A DNA stretch of 7,034 bases from NCBI GenBank assembly GCA_020849725.1, contig JADLAZ010000192.1:1-7034 (forward strand). The letters are read 5' to 3'. Shown piece after piece: positions 1 to 6,998 of the stretch (its first letter is position 1; each line of letters starts with the position of its first letter). Both the position numbers and the translations under genes were made by a program. Under the pieces are notes generated by a model that ran no database searches, had not been told where the DNA came from, and saw nothing but the letters and a program-made list of their open reading frames with translations. The stretch is from Chloroflexota bacterium. GTDB lineage: Bacteria; Chloroflexota; Chloroflexia; Thermomicrobiales; JADLAZ01.

Positions 1-506
1 CGCTCCCCGTTCGGCTTGCGCCATTGAAAGCTGATGAGCGACAGGCGCGGCTCGAGTTCGGCGTAGTCGATGCGCAACTGGTGCGCGCCCGATTCCAGGT
101 CGGCCAGACCCGAGCGCAGCACCGCCGTGTGGATGCCGCCGTTGTCCACCAGCAGTTGGCCGTCGAGGTAGAGCCACGAGGCATCGTCTGATCGCAGCGA
201 CAGGGTGTACGGCCCACCTTCGCGCGGTGGAATGTACAGGAAGCCCTCCCAGCGCACGCTGAATACCTGCGACGGCACCGGGTGATTGCCGCTCCAGTCG
301 AACTCGACGACCGGATCGACGCGCTGCACAACGACCGGCCCGGACCAGTCGCGAGACGCATAGTAGCGCCCGACCAGGCCATCACCGCGCGGCAGCGGCG
401 TCGGCTTGGCGGCGTCAGCCCCTCCGCCGCGGCAGGCGGTTAGCATCAGCGCCGCCGGCGCGACCAGCATCTGCCGCCGTGCTACACGCGTCGCAAGGAA
501 AGGCAT
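1..506 (-). CDS. PA14-domain lipoprotein, N-terminal part (gene continues past left edge)
   Basis: Translating the minus strand from the ATG at 506 gives 168 codons with no stop, running off the left edge. Residues 1-25 form a lipoprotein signal peptide: arginines at 7, 10 and 11, a hydrophobic stretch, then the lipobox LTAC with Cys25 as the predicted lipidated residue. A short Gly/Pro-rich linker follows. From about residue 42 to the edge lies a PA14-type beta-sandwich: GLVGRYY (43-49), DWSG (70-73), RWEGFLYIP (85-93), LRSDDASWLYLDG (104-116) and LRIDYAE (144-150). The Asp107-Asp108 pair occupies the place where sugar-binding PA14 adhesins carry their calcium-binding DcisD motif. The likely role is an extracytoplasmic, membrane-anchored carbohydrate-binding protein; the missing C-terminus may carry another domain. 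An ATG at 518 in the same frame is an alternative start, and an in-frame TGA at 545-543 bounds the reading frame. Neither start has a convincing Shine-Dalgarno. The gene is divergent from the membrane glycosyltransferases. Confidence 0.85.
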   Translation of the reverse strand, partial: MPFLATRVARRQMLVAPAALMLTACRGGGADAAKPTPLPRGDGLVGRYYASRDWSGPVVVQRVDPVVEFDWSGNHPVPSQVFSVRWEGFLYIPPREGGPYTLSLRSDDASWLYLDGQLLVDNGGIHTAVLRSGLADLESGAHQLRIDYAELEPRLSLISFQWRKPNGE

Positions 507-693
507 GGCAATCCACATGGTCTGAGAAGGCCGTCCAGACGATCAGCGCGGCCGGGTCGCGCTGCTGGATAGCGCCAGCCAATGACGCCAACCTTCCCAT
601 TGTGCCCGCATCGGCGCTGTTTGGACAGGGCTCTGCCGCCGTGCTGGCATCCGCTGGCAGCAGAGTTGGGAGATATGAACTAGCCGCCGCCCC

Positions 694-722
694 GTGGCAG
701 GAAACCACGCCGGCGCTACACT
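694..722 (+). promoter_or_regulatory. Candidate sigma70-type promoter for the GT-C gene pair
   Basis: GTGGCA at 694-699 (4 of 6 to TTGACA) and TACACT at 717-722 (4 of 6 to TATAAT, keeping the important first, second and last bases) are separated by exactly 17 bases. Transcription would begin near 729, giving a leader of about 45 bases before the ATG at 775. The match is modest, and chance matches are common, so this is a candidate only. Confidence 0.3.
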
Positions 723-762
723 TACGACGGGTCGGTCATCGAAGGTCCGTGCGCCACGGTTT

Positions 763-767
763 GGAGG
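763..767 (+). promoter_or_regulatory. Ribosome binding site fixing the start at 775
   Basis: GGAGG lies seven bases before the ATG at 775. It decides the start of the first GT-C gene: the same frame stays open up to a GTG at 694, but the 27 extra codons are polar, look unlike a coding N-terminus and have no Shine-Dalgarno of this quality. Confidence 0.8.
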
Positions 768-774
768 ATATGGG

Positions 775-2340
775 ATGGACGTGCCCAGGCCACCGTCACA
801 CGACGTGTCCGCTGAGTCCATGCCAGTCGGCCACCGTCCGGCCCAGGCGCCTAGCGATCGGTGGGGCCAGCTCATTGTCGCGGGTCTTGGCACGCTGGTG
901 CTGTATGTCGTGCTCTTCCTGCGTCCATTTCCACTGACCCACTTCGATCCGGCGCAGCCACGGACCGCCGAGCCGCTGATCGATTATCTGGGAGCACACC
1001 TACCCTCCACCTGGCTCGGCCATGGCCTGGGGCTAGCGCTCGTGTTTGCCCTGTATGGCGTTGGCTGGCACGCGAGCCGCGCCGCGACCAGCCGGCGCAT
1101 GATCGTTACCGCGGCCGCGTTTGCCGTACTCTACTGCACCCTGTTCGTGTTTGTGCGACCGGAGATGACCGTCGACATTATCGACTATGCCTTCCGGTCC
1201 CGGATGATCCTCGACTACGGCATTAGCCCGCTGACCAACGCACCGGATGACCTGCCCGAATCGGCCGCCTGGCTCAAGTTACTCCACTGGCGCGAGATTC
1301 CAACCCCCTACGGACCGCTGTGGCTGGCGATTGGTCTGGGAACGTACCGGCTGGCCGGCGATTCGCTCCTCGCCAACCTCTATGCCCTGAAGGCGTTATC
1401 TGCCATGGCCGTGCTGGGCTGCCTAAGCCTGTTCGGGGTGGCGCTGCGGCGCACTGCGCCGGGTTGGATCGCGACGGCGATCGTCCTCTTTGGCTGGAAT
1501 CCGCTCGTGCTGATCGAACTCATTTGCAATGGCCACAATGACGGCGTCATGGTCTTCTTCATTGTCACGGCGCTGGCAGCGGCGCTTCACGAGCGATGGT
1601 TGCTGGTTCTGCCGGCGCTGGCGGCAGCGGTGCTCATCAAGGCCACGGCCGCGCTGTTCATACCCTTCGTGCTCATCGCCGGACTGCGGCACGTCCTGAC
1701 GCGCCCACACCGGCGCGTGATTGGCGGCGTGATCGGTGGCGGCCTGATCGGCCTCGCCCTCGTCATCAGCCTGTATGGCCTGTTCTGGGCCGGGCCGGAT
1801 ACCCTTCGGCACCTGAGCCGTGCGCAACTTGGGACGGTCATCAACTCGCCGGTGGCGGCCTTGCTCGTCCTGAGCAAGTACATCGCGTTGCCAGTCGAAA
1901 CGCGCGTCGTGGCGATCCTGGTGGTGGCCAACGCCGCCTTTGTCGCTACCTATCTGATCTGCCTGGTACGCCTGGGGAAGGGCCGCGCCTCGCTGGTGAC
2001 GGCGTGCTTCGACGGCGTCGCAGCCTTCCTGTTCATCGGCGCGACGTGGTTCTGGCCCTGGTACGTAGTGTGGCTGCTGGCGCCGGCGGCACTGCTGCGT
2101 GACGGACGCCGGCAGGTGCTGGCGATGGCCCTGTCCGCGACCGCGTTGGCCTACTACCTGGTCAAGCCCCTCGGCCTGACGAGTGTCGGCTATAGCTGGG
2201 CGCTGTTAGTCCTGTTCATCCTACCGGTGACGGCCGTCATTATGGTCGACCTCTGGCAGCGGTGGTCGACGCGCCGCTTGGAGCGATGGACGATCGGGGG
2301 CTGGAGCCGGCGAATTGAAAGCCAGCAGTGGGCGCCCTGA
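775..2340 (+). CDS. GT-C type polytopic membrane glycosyltransferase (GT87/MptB-like)
   Basis: This is a 521-residue integral membrane protein: a polar cytoplasmic N-terminus (about 1-30), roughly ten or more hydrophobic segments starting at about residue 31, and a basic, non-hydrophobic C-tail (about 500-521). The first outer loop carries the acidic motif DIIDY (134-138), in the position of the conserved Asp of GT-C enzymes. YGPLW (179-183), WNPL (241-244) and NGHNDG (252-257) follow; the NPL...GHND pattern is typical of GT87 and actinobacterial MptA/MptB-like mannosyltransferases. Such enzymes move a sugar from a polyprenyl-phosphate donor to an acceptor glycan or lipid on the outer face of the membrane. 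The sugar and acceptor cannot be read from the sequence. The start at 775 is chosen for its GGAGG. The 3' end overlaps the next gene by 13 bases, implying co-transcription and probably coupled translation. Membership of the GT-C fold is fairly sure; the exact family is less so. Confidence 0.8.
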   Translation: MDVPRPPSHDVSAESMPVGHRPAQAPSDRWGQLIVAGLGTLVLYVVLFLRPFPLTHFDPAQPRTAEPLIDYLGAHLPSTWLGHGLGLALVFALYGVGWHASRAATSRRMIVTAAAFAVLYCTLFVFVRPEMTVDIIDYAFRSRMILDYGISPLTNAPDDLPESAAWLKLLHWREIPTPYGPLWLAIGLGTYRLAGDSLLANLYALKALSAMAVLGCLSLFGVALRRTAPGWIATAIVLFGWNPLVLIELICNGHNDGVMVFFIVTALAAALHERWLLVLPALAAAVLIKATAALFIPFVLIAGLRHVLTRPHRRVIGGVIGGGLIGLALVISLYGLFWAGPDTLRHLSRAQLGTVINSPVAALLVLSKYIALPVETRVVAILVVANAAFVATYLICLVRLGKGRASLVTACFDGVAAFLFIGATWFWPWYVVWLLAPAALLRDGRRQVLAMALSATALAYYLVKPLGLTSVGYSWALLVLFILPVTAVIMVDLWQRWSTRRLERWTIGGWSRRIESQQWAP

Positions 2341-4340
2341 GAGCGGGACCGCCGGTGACCTGGGGGCAGCCCGTCGCCTGGGCGACGGCCGCCGGGCTGC
2401 TGGCCCTGGCCGTCGCGTGTACTGGCGCGACACGCGCCATCCCGCTGGCCGGACCGGTCACGCTGTTGCTGGTTGCCGCCTGCGACGGTATCGTGGTCCT
2501 GCTGCTCAGTTGGCTGGCCGCTGCGCTGGGGGCACGACTGCTCACATGGCTGCGCGTGCTGGATCCGTCGCCGGGCGAGCGACTGCTGATCGGCCTCGGC
2601 CTTGGCCTGGGCGCGCTGGCGGTCGGCCTGCTGGCCCTGGGCCTGCTTGGCCTGCTGCAGCCGGTGGCGATCGTCAGTCTGATCGTCGGCCTGGCTGCGC
2701 TGGCGGCCCGCGCCGTGCCGGCGGTCCCAGCCGACGTGCGCGCCGCCGCCAGTGTTGCCTGGCGTCACCGCCCGGCACGACCACTGCTGGTGTTGCTCGG
2801 CGCGGTCCTCGGCCTGACATTGATGCTCACCCTCGTGCCGCCGGTCACCTGGGACGGTCTCGCCTACCACCTGGCCGCGCCGCGCGCCTGGCTCGCCCTC
2901 GGCCGGCTGACGCCGCTGGCCGATAACCCACCGGCCAACTACCCGAGCTATGCCCAACTGCTCTATGCGCTTCTGCTCGCGCTCGGCAGCGAATCCGGCC
3001 CGCAGATGCTGCACGCCGCGCTGGCCGTTGCCACGGTTGCGCTCACGGGTCTGGCCGCCAGCCGCCTCGGCGGGCCACGGGCCGGGTGGCTGGCCGCCGT
3101 GGCGCTGGCGTCAGCGCCGGCCGTCACCTATTACGCCTGGCATGCCAATATCGACTTCGTCTGGACCTTCGCCGAGGCCGTGGGCCTGTACGGCCTCCTG
3201 CGCGCCCTGACGTCCGACCAGACGAGTCAGTCGGCGGCGGGCCGTCCCTGGCTGGCTGTGGCCGGGCTGGGCCTCGGTCTGGCCGCCGGCATGAAATACC
3301 TATCGCTGGGCAGCCTGGCGCTCGCCGCCGCGACGGTGATTATCATCGGACTGGCGCGGCGCCGGCACTGGGCAGCGCTCGCCGGCGACCTGGCGTGGCT
3401 GGTGGCGCCGGCGGTGCTGATCGGTGGCCCCTGGTACTTGCGCAACGCGCTGGCGCTGGGCAACCCGGTCTGGCCGACGTTCGGTGGCGGCGGCGGCTGG
3501 AGCGATGTCCGGGCAGCCAGTTTCGCCCGCTACGTGGCGAACATCGGCCACCCGGCCGGCTGGCCGGACCTGCTGTGGCTGCCGCTGCGCCTGTTCACCG
3601 GCGACCACGAGCAGCCACTGGCCATCCCGTCGATCCTGATGCTGCTGGCGCCGCTGGCGCTGCTGGCGCCGCGCCGGCCGGAGCGGGTGACGCTGCTGGC
3701 CTACCTCGCCGCGCAGTTCTTGCTCTGGTCGCGTGGCATGACCGAGGTCCGTTTCCTCTTCCCCGCCTTCGTCGTCGCCTCGGTACTCGTGGGGCTGGTG
3801 CTGGCCGACCCACCGCGCCGGCTGCAAGGGCGGCGCACGGCGCGGGTGCTGGCGGCGCTGCCGGTGCTGGCGCTGGCGCTCGGCCTGGCGCCCCTGCTCG
3901 TGTTCGCGGCGCATGTCCAGCCCTGGCGACCGCTGCTCGGACTGGAGACGCGGCCAGCCTTTGTCAGCCGGCTCGTCGCCACTTACTCGGCCGCCGTCTA
4001 TCTCAATCAACACGCGCCGGCCGGCAGTCGCGTGCTGCTCATCGGCGATGGTCGCCTCTACTACCACGACCACCCGGCGCGCTCGGATGTCTTCCGCGAT
4101 GCCCTGCCCGAGCTGGCCGCCGCTGGCGATACCCCGCTGGCCTGGCAGGCCTGGTTGACCGCCGGCGGCTTCACCCACGTGCTGGTCAGCCCGCGCGACC
4201 TGGAATTCGTGACCGCCTATCTGCCGGCGGACGAGTACGCTCGCCAACTGGCATTGCTGCGGCGTCTGGAAGAGACGCTCCTGACGCCGGTCTTCCGCGA
4301 TCGCGGCGTCACCGTCTACGAGATCAAGCGGCTGACGTAA
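2328..4340 (+). CDS. GT-C type membrane glycosyltransferase (ArnT/GT39-like) with soluble C-terminal domain
   Basis: This is a 670-residue protein with many hydrophobic segments up to about residue 528, then about 140 non-membrane residues. The first large outer loop holds WDGLAYH (175-181), with Asp176 at the expected catalytic or metal-binding position of GT-C enzymes, followed by the proline-rich NPPANYPSY loop. GGPWYLRNALALGNPVWP, with Trp369-Asn373, is a signature common in ArnT/PMT-like (GT39/GT83) bacterial enzymes. The C-terminal part includes a predicted beta-strand VLLIGDGRLYY and is probably extracytoplasmic. The expected role is transfer of a sugar from a polyprenyl-phosphate carrier to a surface acceptor; specificity is unknown. 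The start is a GTG at 2328, weakly supported by GAAAG six bases upstream; an in-frame TGA at 2316-2318 excludes anything earlier, and a GTG at 2355 is an alternative. The gene overlaps the preceding one by 13 bases. Confidence 0.82.
   Translation: MGALRAGPPVTWGQPVAWATAAGLLALAVACTGATRAIPLAGPVTLLLVAACDGIVVLLLSWLAAALGARLLTWLRVLDPSPGERLLIGLGLGLGALAVGLLALGLLGLLQPVAIVSLIVGLAALAARAVPAVPADVRAAASVAWRHRPARPLLVLLGAVLGLTLMLTLVPPVTWDGLAYHLAAPRAWLALGRLTPLADNPPANYPSYAQLLYALLLALGSESGPQMLHAALAVATVALTGLAASRLGGPRAGWLAAVALASAPAVTYYAWHANIDFVWTFAEAVGLYGLLRALTSDQTSQSAAGRPWLAVAGLGLGLAAGMKYLSLGSLALAAATVIIIGLARRRHWAALAGDLAWLVAPAVLIGGPWYLRNALALGNPVWPTFGGGGGWSDVRAASFARYVANIGHPAGWPDLLWLPLRLFTGDHEQPLAIPSILMLLAPLALLAPRRPERVTLLAYLAAQFLLWSRGMTEVRFLFPAFVVASVLVGLVLADPPRRLQGRRTARVLAALPVLALALGLAPLLVFAAHVQPWRPLLGLETRPAFVSRLVATYSAAVYLNQHAPAGSRVLLIGDGRLYYHDHPARSDVFRDALPELAAAGDTPLAWQAWLTAGGFTHVLVSPRDLEFVTAYLPADEYARQLALLRRLEETLLTPVFRDRGVTVYEIKRLT
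3642..3677 (+). repeat. Short imperfect tandem repeat, 18-base period
   Basis: Two copies of an 18-base unit beginning CTGCTGGCGCCGC (3642 and 3660) lie inside a membrane segment of the second GT-C protein and encode LLAPLA-LLAPRR. It is in frame and is explained by Leu/Ala-rich membrane sequence in GC-rich DNA. Confidence 0.5.
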
Positions 4341-4360
4341 CGGCAACCGGCCCGGTCAGC
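4331..4360. terminator. Inverted repeat spanning both convergent stop codons; possible bidirectional terminator
   Basis: GCTGAC (4331-4336) pairs with GTCAGC (4355-4360), with an 18-base loop that itself contains a palindrome, ACCGG-C-CCGGT (4346-4356). The arms cover the ends of the plus-strand GT-C gene and of metG, which are only 15 bases apart. No T-run follows on either strand, and the two pairings compete, so efficient intrinsic termination is doubtful. Confidence 0.3.
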
Positions 4361-6119
4361 GCTCCAGGTTGGCCAGCAGGCGCGCCGTCTCGGCCTCCCA
4401 GCCGTCTTCCTCGAGCTTGCGGATCAGCGGCGCCGGGCGGCCGAGCTGGTGGCCTGGCGCCACGCGCGGCGGCGCCCAGGCCGCACTCGGCTCGCTCGCC
4501 AGGACGACGACGGTGCGATTCAGGCCCATATCCGGCTCGCCGCTCGGCTGAAGCAATTGCGGATTGGCCGACACCACCCCAGGCAACCCGAGCATTGTCC
4601 ACAGCCGCTGGGCGGAGTCGGGCAGGAAGGGCGCCGTGAGCGCCGCCAGGCAGCCGATCGTCTGCAGGCTCGTAAACAGCGCCGTCGCCGCCGCTGTCCG
4701 GTCGGCCTTGATCGTCACCCACGGCGCGGCGGCGTCGATGTAGCGATTCAGCGCCTGCGCCACCGCCATGACCTCACGCAGCGCGTCCTTGAAGCGGCAG
4801 GCCTCGATCAGATCGCCGACGCGGGCGAACGCGCCGTGGGCCGTGTCGAGCAGCGCGTGGTCGGCGTCAGTGAGCGGACCCGGCTCGGGAACCTGGCCGG
4901 CGAAGTGGCGCGCGACGAACGTCAGCACCCGGTTGACGGCATTGCCGTAGGTGGCGACCAGCTCGTCGTTGTTGCGCGCGTAGAAGGCGCGCCAGGAGAA
5001 GTCGGCGTCGCGCGTCTCCGGTGCGTTAATCGTCAGGAAGTAGCGCAGCGCATCCGGGTCGTAGCGCTCCAGGTAGTACGGCAGCCAGACGGCGAAGTCC
5101 TGGCTGGTCGACATCTTCCGACCCTCGAGGTTGAGGAACTCGTTGGCCGGCACGTCGTAGGGCAGGTTCAGGCCGCCGACCCCCAGCAGCATGCTCGGCC
5201 AGATGATCGTGTGAAACGGGATGTTGTCCTTGCCGATGAAGTAGTAGCCGCGCGCCGCCGGGTCCTGCCACCAGTCGCGCCAGGCGTCCGGCGTGCCCTG
5301 CCGTGCCGCCCATTCCAGCGCCGCCGAGTAGTAGCCGATGACGGCGTCGAACCAGACGTAGATGCGCTTGTCGGCGAAGATCGGGTCGTCGACCGGCACC
5401 GGGACGCCCCAGTCGATATCCCGCGTGATCGCCCGCGCCTTGAGGCCCTCGCGCAGCCAGTTGACGACAAAGCTCCGCACGTTCGGCCGCCAATGGTCTT
5501 GCGCCTCGACATAGGTCATCAGGCGCTGCTCCAGTTGCGGCAATTCCAGGAAGTAGTGCTCGGTGTCGCGGATGACGGGCGTGCTGCCGGTCAGCTTGCT
5601 ACGCGGGTCGATCAGGTCCACCGGGTCGAGCGTCCGCCCACAGTTGTCGCACTGATCGCCGCGAGCGCGTGGGTTGCCGCAGTATGGACAACCACCCTCG
5701 ATGTACCGATCGGGCAGGAAGCGGCGCGCCTGCTCGTCGTAGAAGGCCTGCGTGCGCGCGCGCGAGATCAGGCCGGCCGCCTGCAGTGTCTGGAAGAACC
5801 ACTGGGTCGCGGCGATGTGGTTATCGGTGTGCGTCTCGGTGAAGAGGTCGAAGCTGATGCCCAACTGCATCAGCGACTCAGCGATGCCGGCATGCTGGCG
5901 GCGCACGTAATCGCGCGTCGGCACGCCGGCCCTTTCGGCGGAGACGGTGTTGGGCGTGCCGTGCTCGTCGCTGCCCGATACCATCAGCACCTGGTTGCCA
6001 CGCATCCGGTGGTAGCGGGCAAAGATGTCTGGCGGCAGGTAGGCGCCGGCGACGTGGCCGATGTGCAGCGGGCCGTTAGCGTAGGGCCAGGCCACGCCGA
6101 TGAAGATTCGCTCGCTCAT
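4356..6119 (-). CDS. metG: Methionyl-tRNA synthetase
   Basis: This class Ia aminoacyl-tRNA synthetase joins methionine to tRNA-Met in the cytosol using ATP. The protein has 587 residues. The Rossmann catalytic domain begins FIGVAWPYANGPLHIGH, with the HIGH motif at 19-22, and SGSDEHGTP follows at about 48-56. The inserted zinc knuckle has Cys144, Cys147, Cys157 and Cys160 (CX2C-X9-CX2C), nearly the same numbering as in E. coli MetRS. The anticodon-side signature is KMSTS at 335-339, a common variant of KMSKS, followed by an alpha-helical anticodon-binding domain. The protein ends shortly after PLIRKLEEDG and lacks the C-terminal EMAP/Trbp111-like tRNA-binding domain of the 677-residue E. coli enzyme; such short forms are frequent. 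The ATG at 6119 is preceded by GTGAGAG seven bases away. The gene lies 96 bases downstream of the GT2 gene on the same strand and may have its own promoter. Confidence 0.98.
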   Translation of the reverse strand: MSERIFIGVAWPYANGPLHIGHVAGAYLPPDIFARYHRMRGNQVLMVSGSDEHGTPNTVSAERAGVPTRDYVRRQHAGIAESLMQLGISFDLFTETHTDNHIAATQWFFQTLQAAGLISRARTQAFYDEQARRFLPDRYIEGGCPYCGNPRARGDQCDNCGRTLDPVDLIDPRSKLTGSTPVIRDTEHYFLELPQLEQRLMTYVEAQDHWRPNVRSFVVNWLREGLKARAITRDIDWGVPVPVDDPIFADKRIYVWFDAVIGYYSAALEWAARQGTPDAWRDWWQDPAARGYYFIGKDNIPFHTIIWPSMLLGVGGLNLPYDVPANEFLNLEGRKMSTSQDFAVWLPYYLERYDPDALRYFLTINAPETRDADFSWRAFYARNNDELVATYGNAVNRVLTFVARHFAGQVPEPGPLTDADHALLDTAHGAFARVGDLIEACRFKDALREVMAVAQALNRYIDAAAPWVTIKADRTAAATALFTSLQTIGCLAALTAPFLPDSAQRLWTMLGLPGVVSANPQLLQPSGEPDMGLNRTVVVLASEPSAAWAPPRVAPGHQLGRPAPLIRKLEEDGWEAETARLLANLER

Positions 6120-6168
6120 CTGTTTACTCTCACGCGCGGGCCGTCAACCGGCCATCGGGCATCGCTGA

Positions 6169-6174
6169 GTATAC
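6169..6174 (-). promoter_or_regulatory. Candidate -10 element upstream of metG
   Basis: Read on the minus strand this is TATACT, 5 of 6 to the TATAAT consensus, which would place the transcription start near 6162 and give a leader of about 43 bases before metG. The matching -35 is poor (GTCCCA at 18-base spacing, 3 of 6). The rest of the 96-base gap (6120-6215) contains only a GC-rich perfect palindrome GCCGCGCGGC at 6177-6186 without a loop or T-run, so no convincing terminator for the upstream GT2 gene is visible. Confidence 0.35.
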
Positions 6175-6215
6175 CGGCCGCGCGGCGATCTTTGGGACCG
6201 CGGCATCGCGACGAG

Positions 6216-6998
6216 TCACCGGTCGTAGACTCCGCGCAGGTCATTCAGGCGCACCCGCAGCACGTCCCGCGCCATCCGGTAGGCGTCGCGCAGCGGGTCG
6301 ACCTTGCTGCCGGGCACATGCTGCCAGGCCACCGGCTGCTCGACGATCGCGTAGCCGCGCTTGCGAGCCAGAAACAGCAACTCCACGTCGAAGCCGGTCA
6401 CCAGCGGGCCGCGCACCCGTGGCGCGTCGTCACCGTAGAGGCGCAGGCGGTGGAACAGATCCTGACCGGCGCCGCGGGTGAACAGCTTGAAGCCGCACTG
6501 CGTGTCGTGGATGCCGGGCACGGCCAGCCAGCGCACCAGCAGATTGAACACCCGGCCCATGACGTGGCGGTAGAGCGGCTCGTCATGCCGGCGCGCACCT
6601 AACCCCTCGCGCGAGCCGATGACGCCATCGGCCGCGCCTCCCGCACTCTTGAGCAGCGGCAGCATCGCCTCGACCGTCGCCAGCGGCGTTGACAGGTCGG
6701 CGTCGGTGAACAGGACCGCATCGCCGCGTGCCGCCAGCACGCCGGCCCGCACTGCCGCCGCCTTGCCGCGATGCGGCTCGGCCAGCACTCGCACTGCCGG
6801 ACAGTCGGCCGCGGCCGCACGCATGATGGCCAGCGTCCCATCGGCACTGCCATCGTCGACCAGCAGCAACTCCCAGGTGAGCGGCGCCGCGGTCAGATAC
6901 GCCAGCGCCCGCGGCAGCGTCGCCGGCAGGCGGCGCTCCTCATTGTACGCCGGCATGACGACCGACAGCCGCGGCGCCGGTGGCGGTGTGACGGTCAG
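6216..6998 (-). CDS. GT2 glycosyltransferase, dolichyl/polyprenyl-phosphate beta-glucosyltransferase-like, probable CTG start
   Basis: The predicted enzyme is a cytosolic GT-A fold protein transferring a sugar from a nucleotide donor (UDP-glucose in the ALG5 family) to a polyprenyl phosphate. With the CTG start it has 260 residues. LSVVMPAYNEE (11-21) is the first beta strand and nucleotide-binding loop, LLLVDDGS ends at about 51, RGK lies at 77-79, the DxD metal motif is Asp99-Ala-Asp101 in FTDADLSTP, and HDTQCGFKLF (164-173) is typical of ALG5/DPM-like enzymes. No C-terminal membrane segment is present. The first ATG (6956) would remove beta strand 1; no ATG, GTG or TTG exists in frame between it and the TGA at 7028-7026. 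The CTG at 6998 has a perfect AGGAGG seven bases upstream and yields the natural N-terminus (M/L)TVTPPPAPRLSVV. The gene precedes metG on the same strand. It could supply the lipid-linked sugar used by the two GT-C enzymes nearby. Confidence 0.85.
   Translation of the reverse strand: MTVTPPPAPRLSVVMPAYNEERRLPATLPRALAYLTAAPLTWELLLVDDGSADGTLAIMRAAAADCPAVRVLAEPHRGKAAAVRAGVLAARGDAVLFTDADLSTPLATVEAMLPLLKSAGGAADGVIGSREGLGARRHDEPLYRHVMGRVFNLLVRWLAVPGIHDTQCGFKLFTRGAGQDLFHRLRLYGDDAPRVRGPLVTGFDVELLFLARKRGYAIVEQPVAWQHVPGSKVDPLRDAYRMARDVLRVRLNDLRGVYDR

Larger units (their letters stand above)
519..774. other. Divergent intergenic region
   Basis: These 256 bases separate the PA14 lipoprotein gene (minus) from the GT-C gene pair (plus). 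They hold the candidate plus-strand promoter at 694-722 and the GGAGG at 763-767. No clear -35/-10 pair for the lipoprotein was found. Open frames crossing the region on both strands have no homology-like pattern and look like GC-driven chance frames. Confidence 0.6.

Noticed and set aside
668..683. A minimal frame ATG-AAC-TAG after GGGAG, possibly a leader peptide
   Set aside because: The Shine-Dalgarno-like bases are only two nucleotides from the ATG, and it lies upstream of the candidate transcription start; chance is the simpler explanation.
479..937. A 152-codon plus-strand frame over the divergent intergenic region
   Set aside because: Overlaps the well-supported start of the GT-C gene in another frame, has no good ribosome binding site, and shows no protein-like pattern.
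2190..3014. A 274-codon minus-strand frame across the junction of the two GT-C genes
   Set aside because: Gln/Arg/Ala-rich translation without recognisable domains; explained as an antisense shadow.
3300..4346. A 348-codon minus-strand frame opposite the second GT-C gene
   Set aside because: Gln/Arg-rich low-complexity translation typical of the antisense of Leu/Ala-rich membrane protein genes.
3086..4639. A 517-codon plus-strand frame overlapping the second GT-C gene and running into metG
   Set aside because: Extremely Ala/Gly/Arg/Pro-rich composition without motifs; it is the shadow of the GT-C coding frame.
5103..5117. KMSTS instead of KMSKS in methionyl-tRNA synthetase, considered as a defect
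   Set aside because: The first Lys and the rest of the loop are intact, and Thr at the fourth position occurs in many functional methionyl-tRNA synthetases.
4449..6602. A 717-codon open frame on the plus strand, antisense to metG and part of the GT2 gene
   Set aside because: It is rich in Arg, Val, Gly and Asp with no membrane segments, domains or motifs, and it lies opposite two genes with unmistakable motifs. Long antisense frames are expected where third codon positions are mostly G or C.
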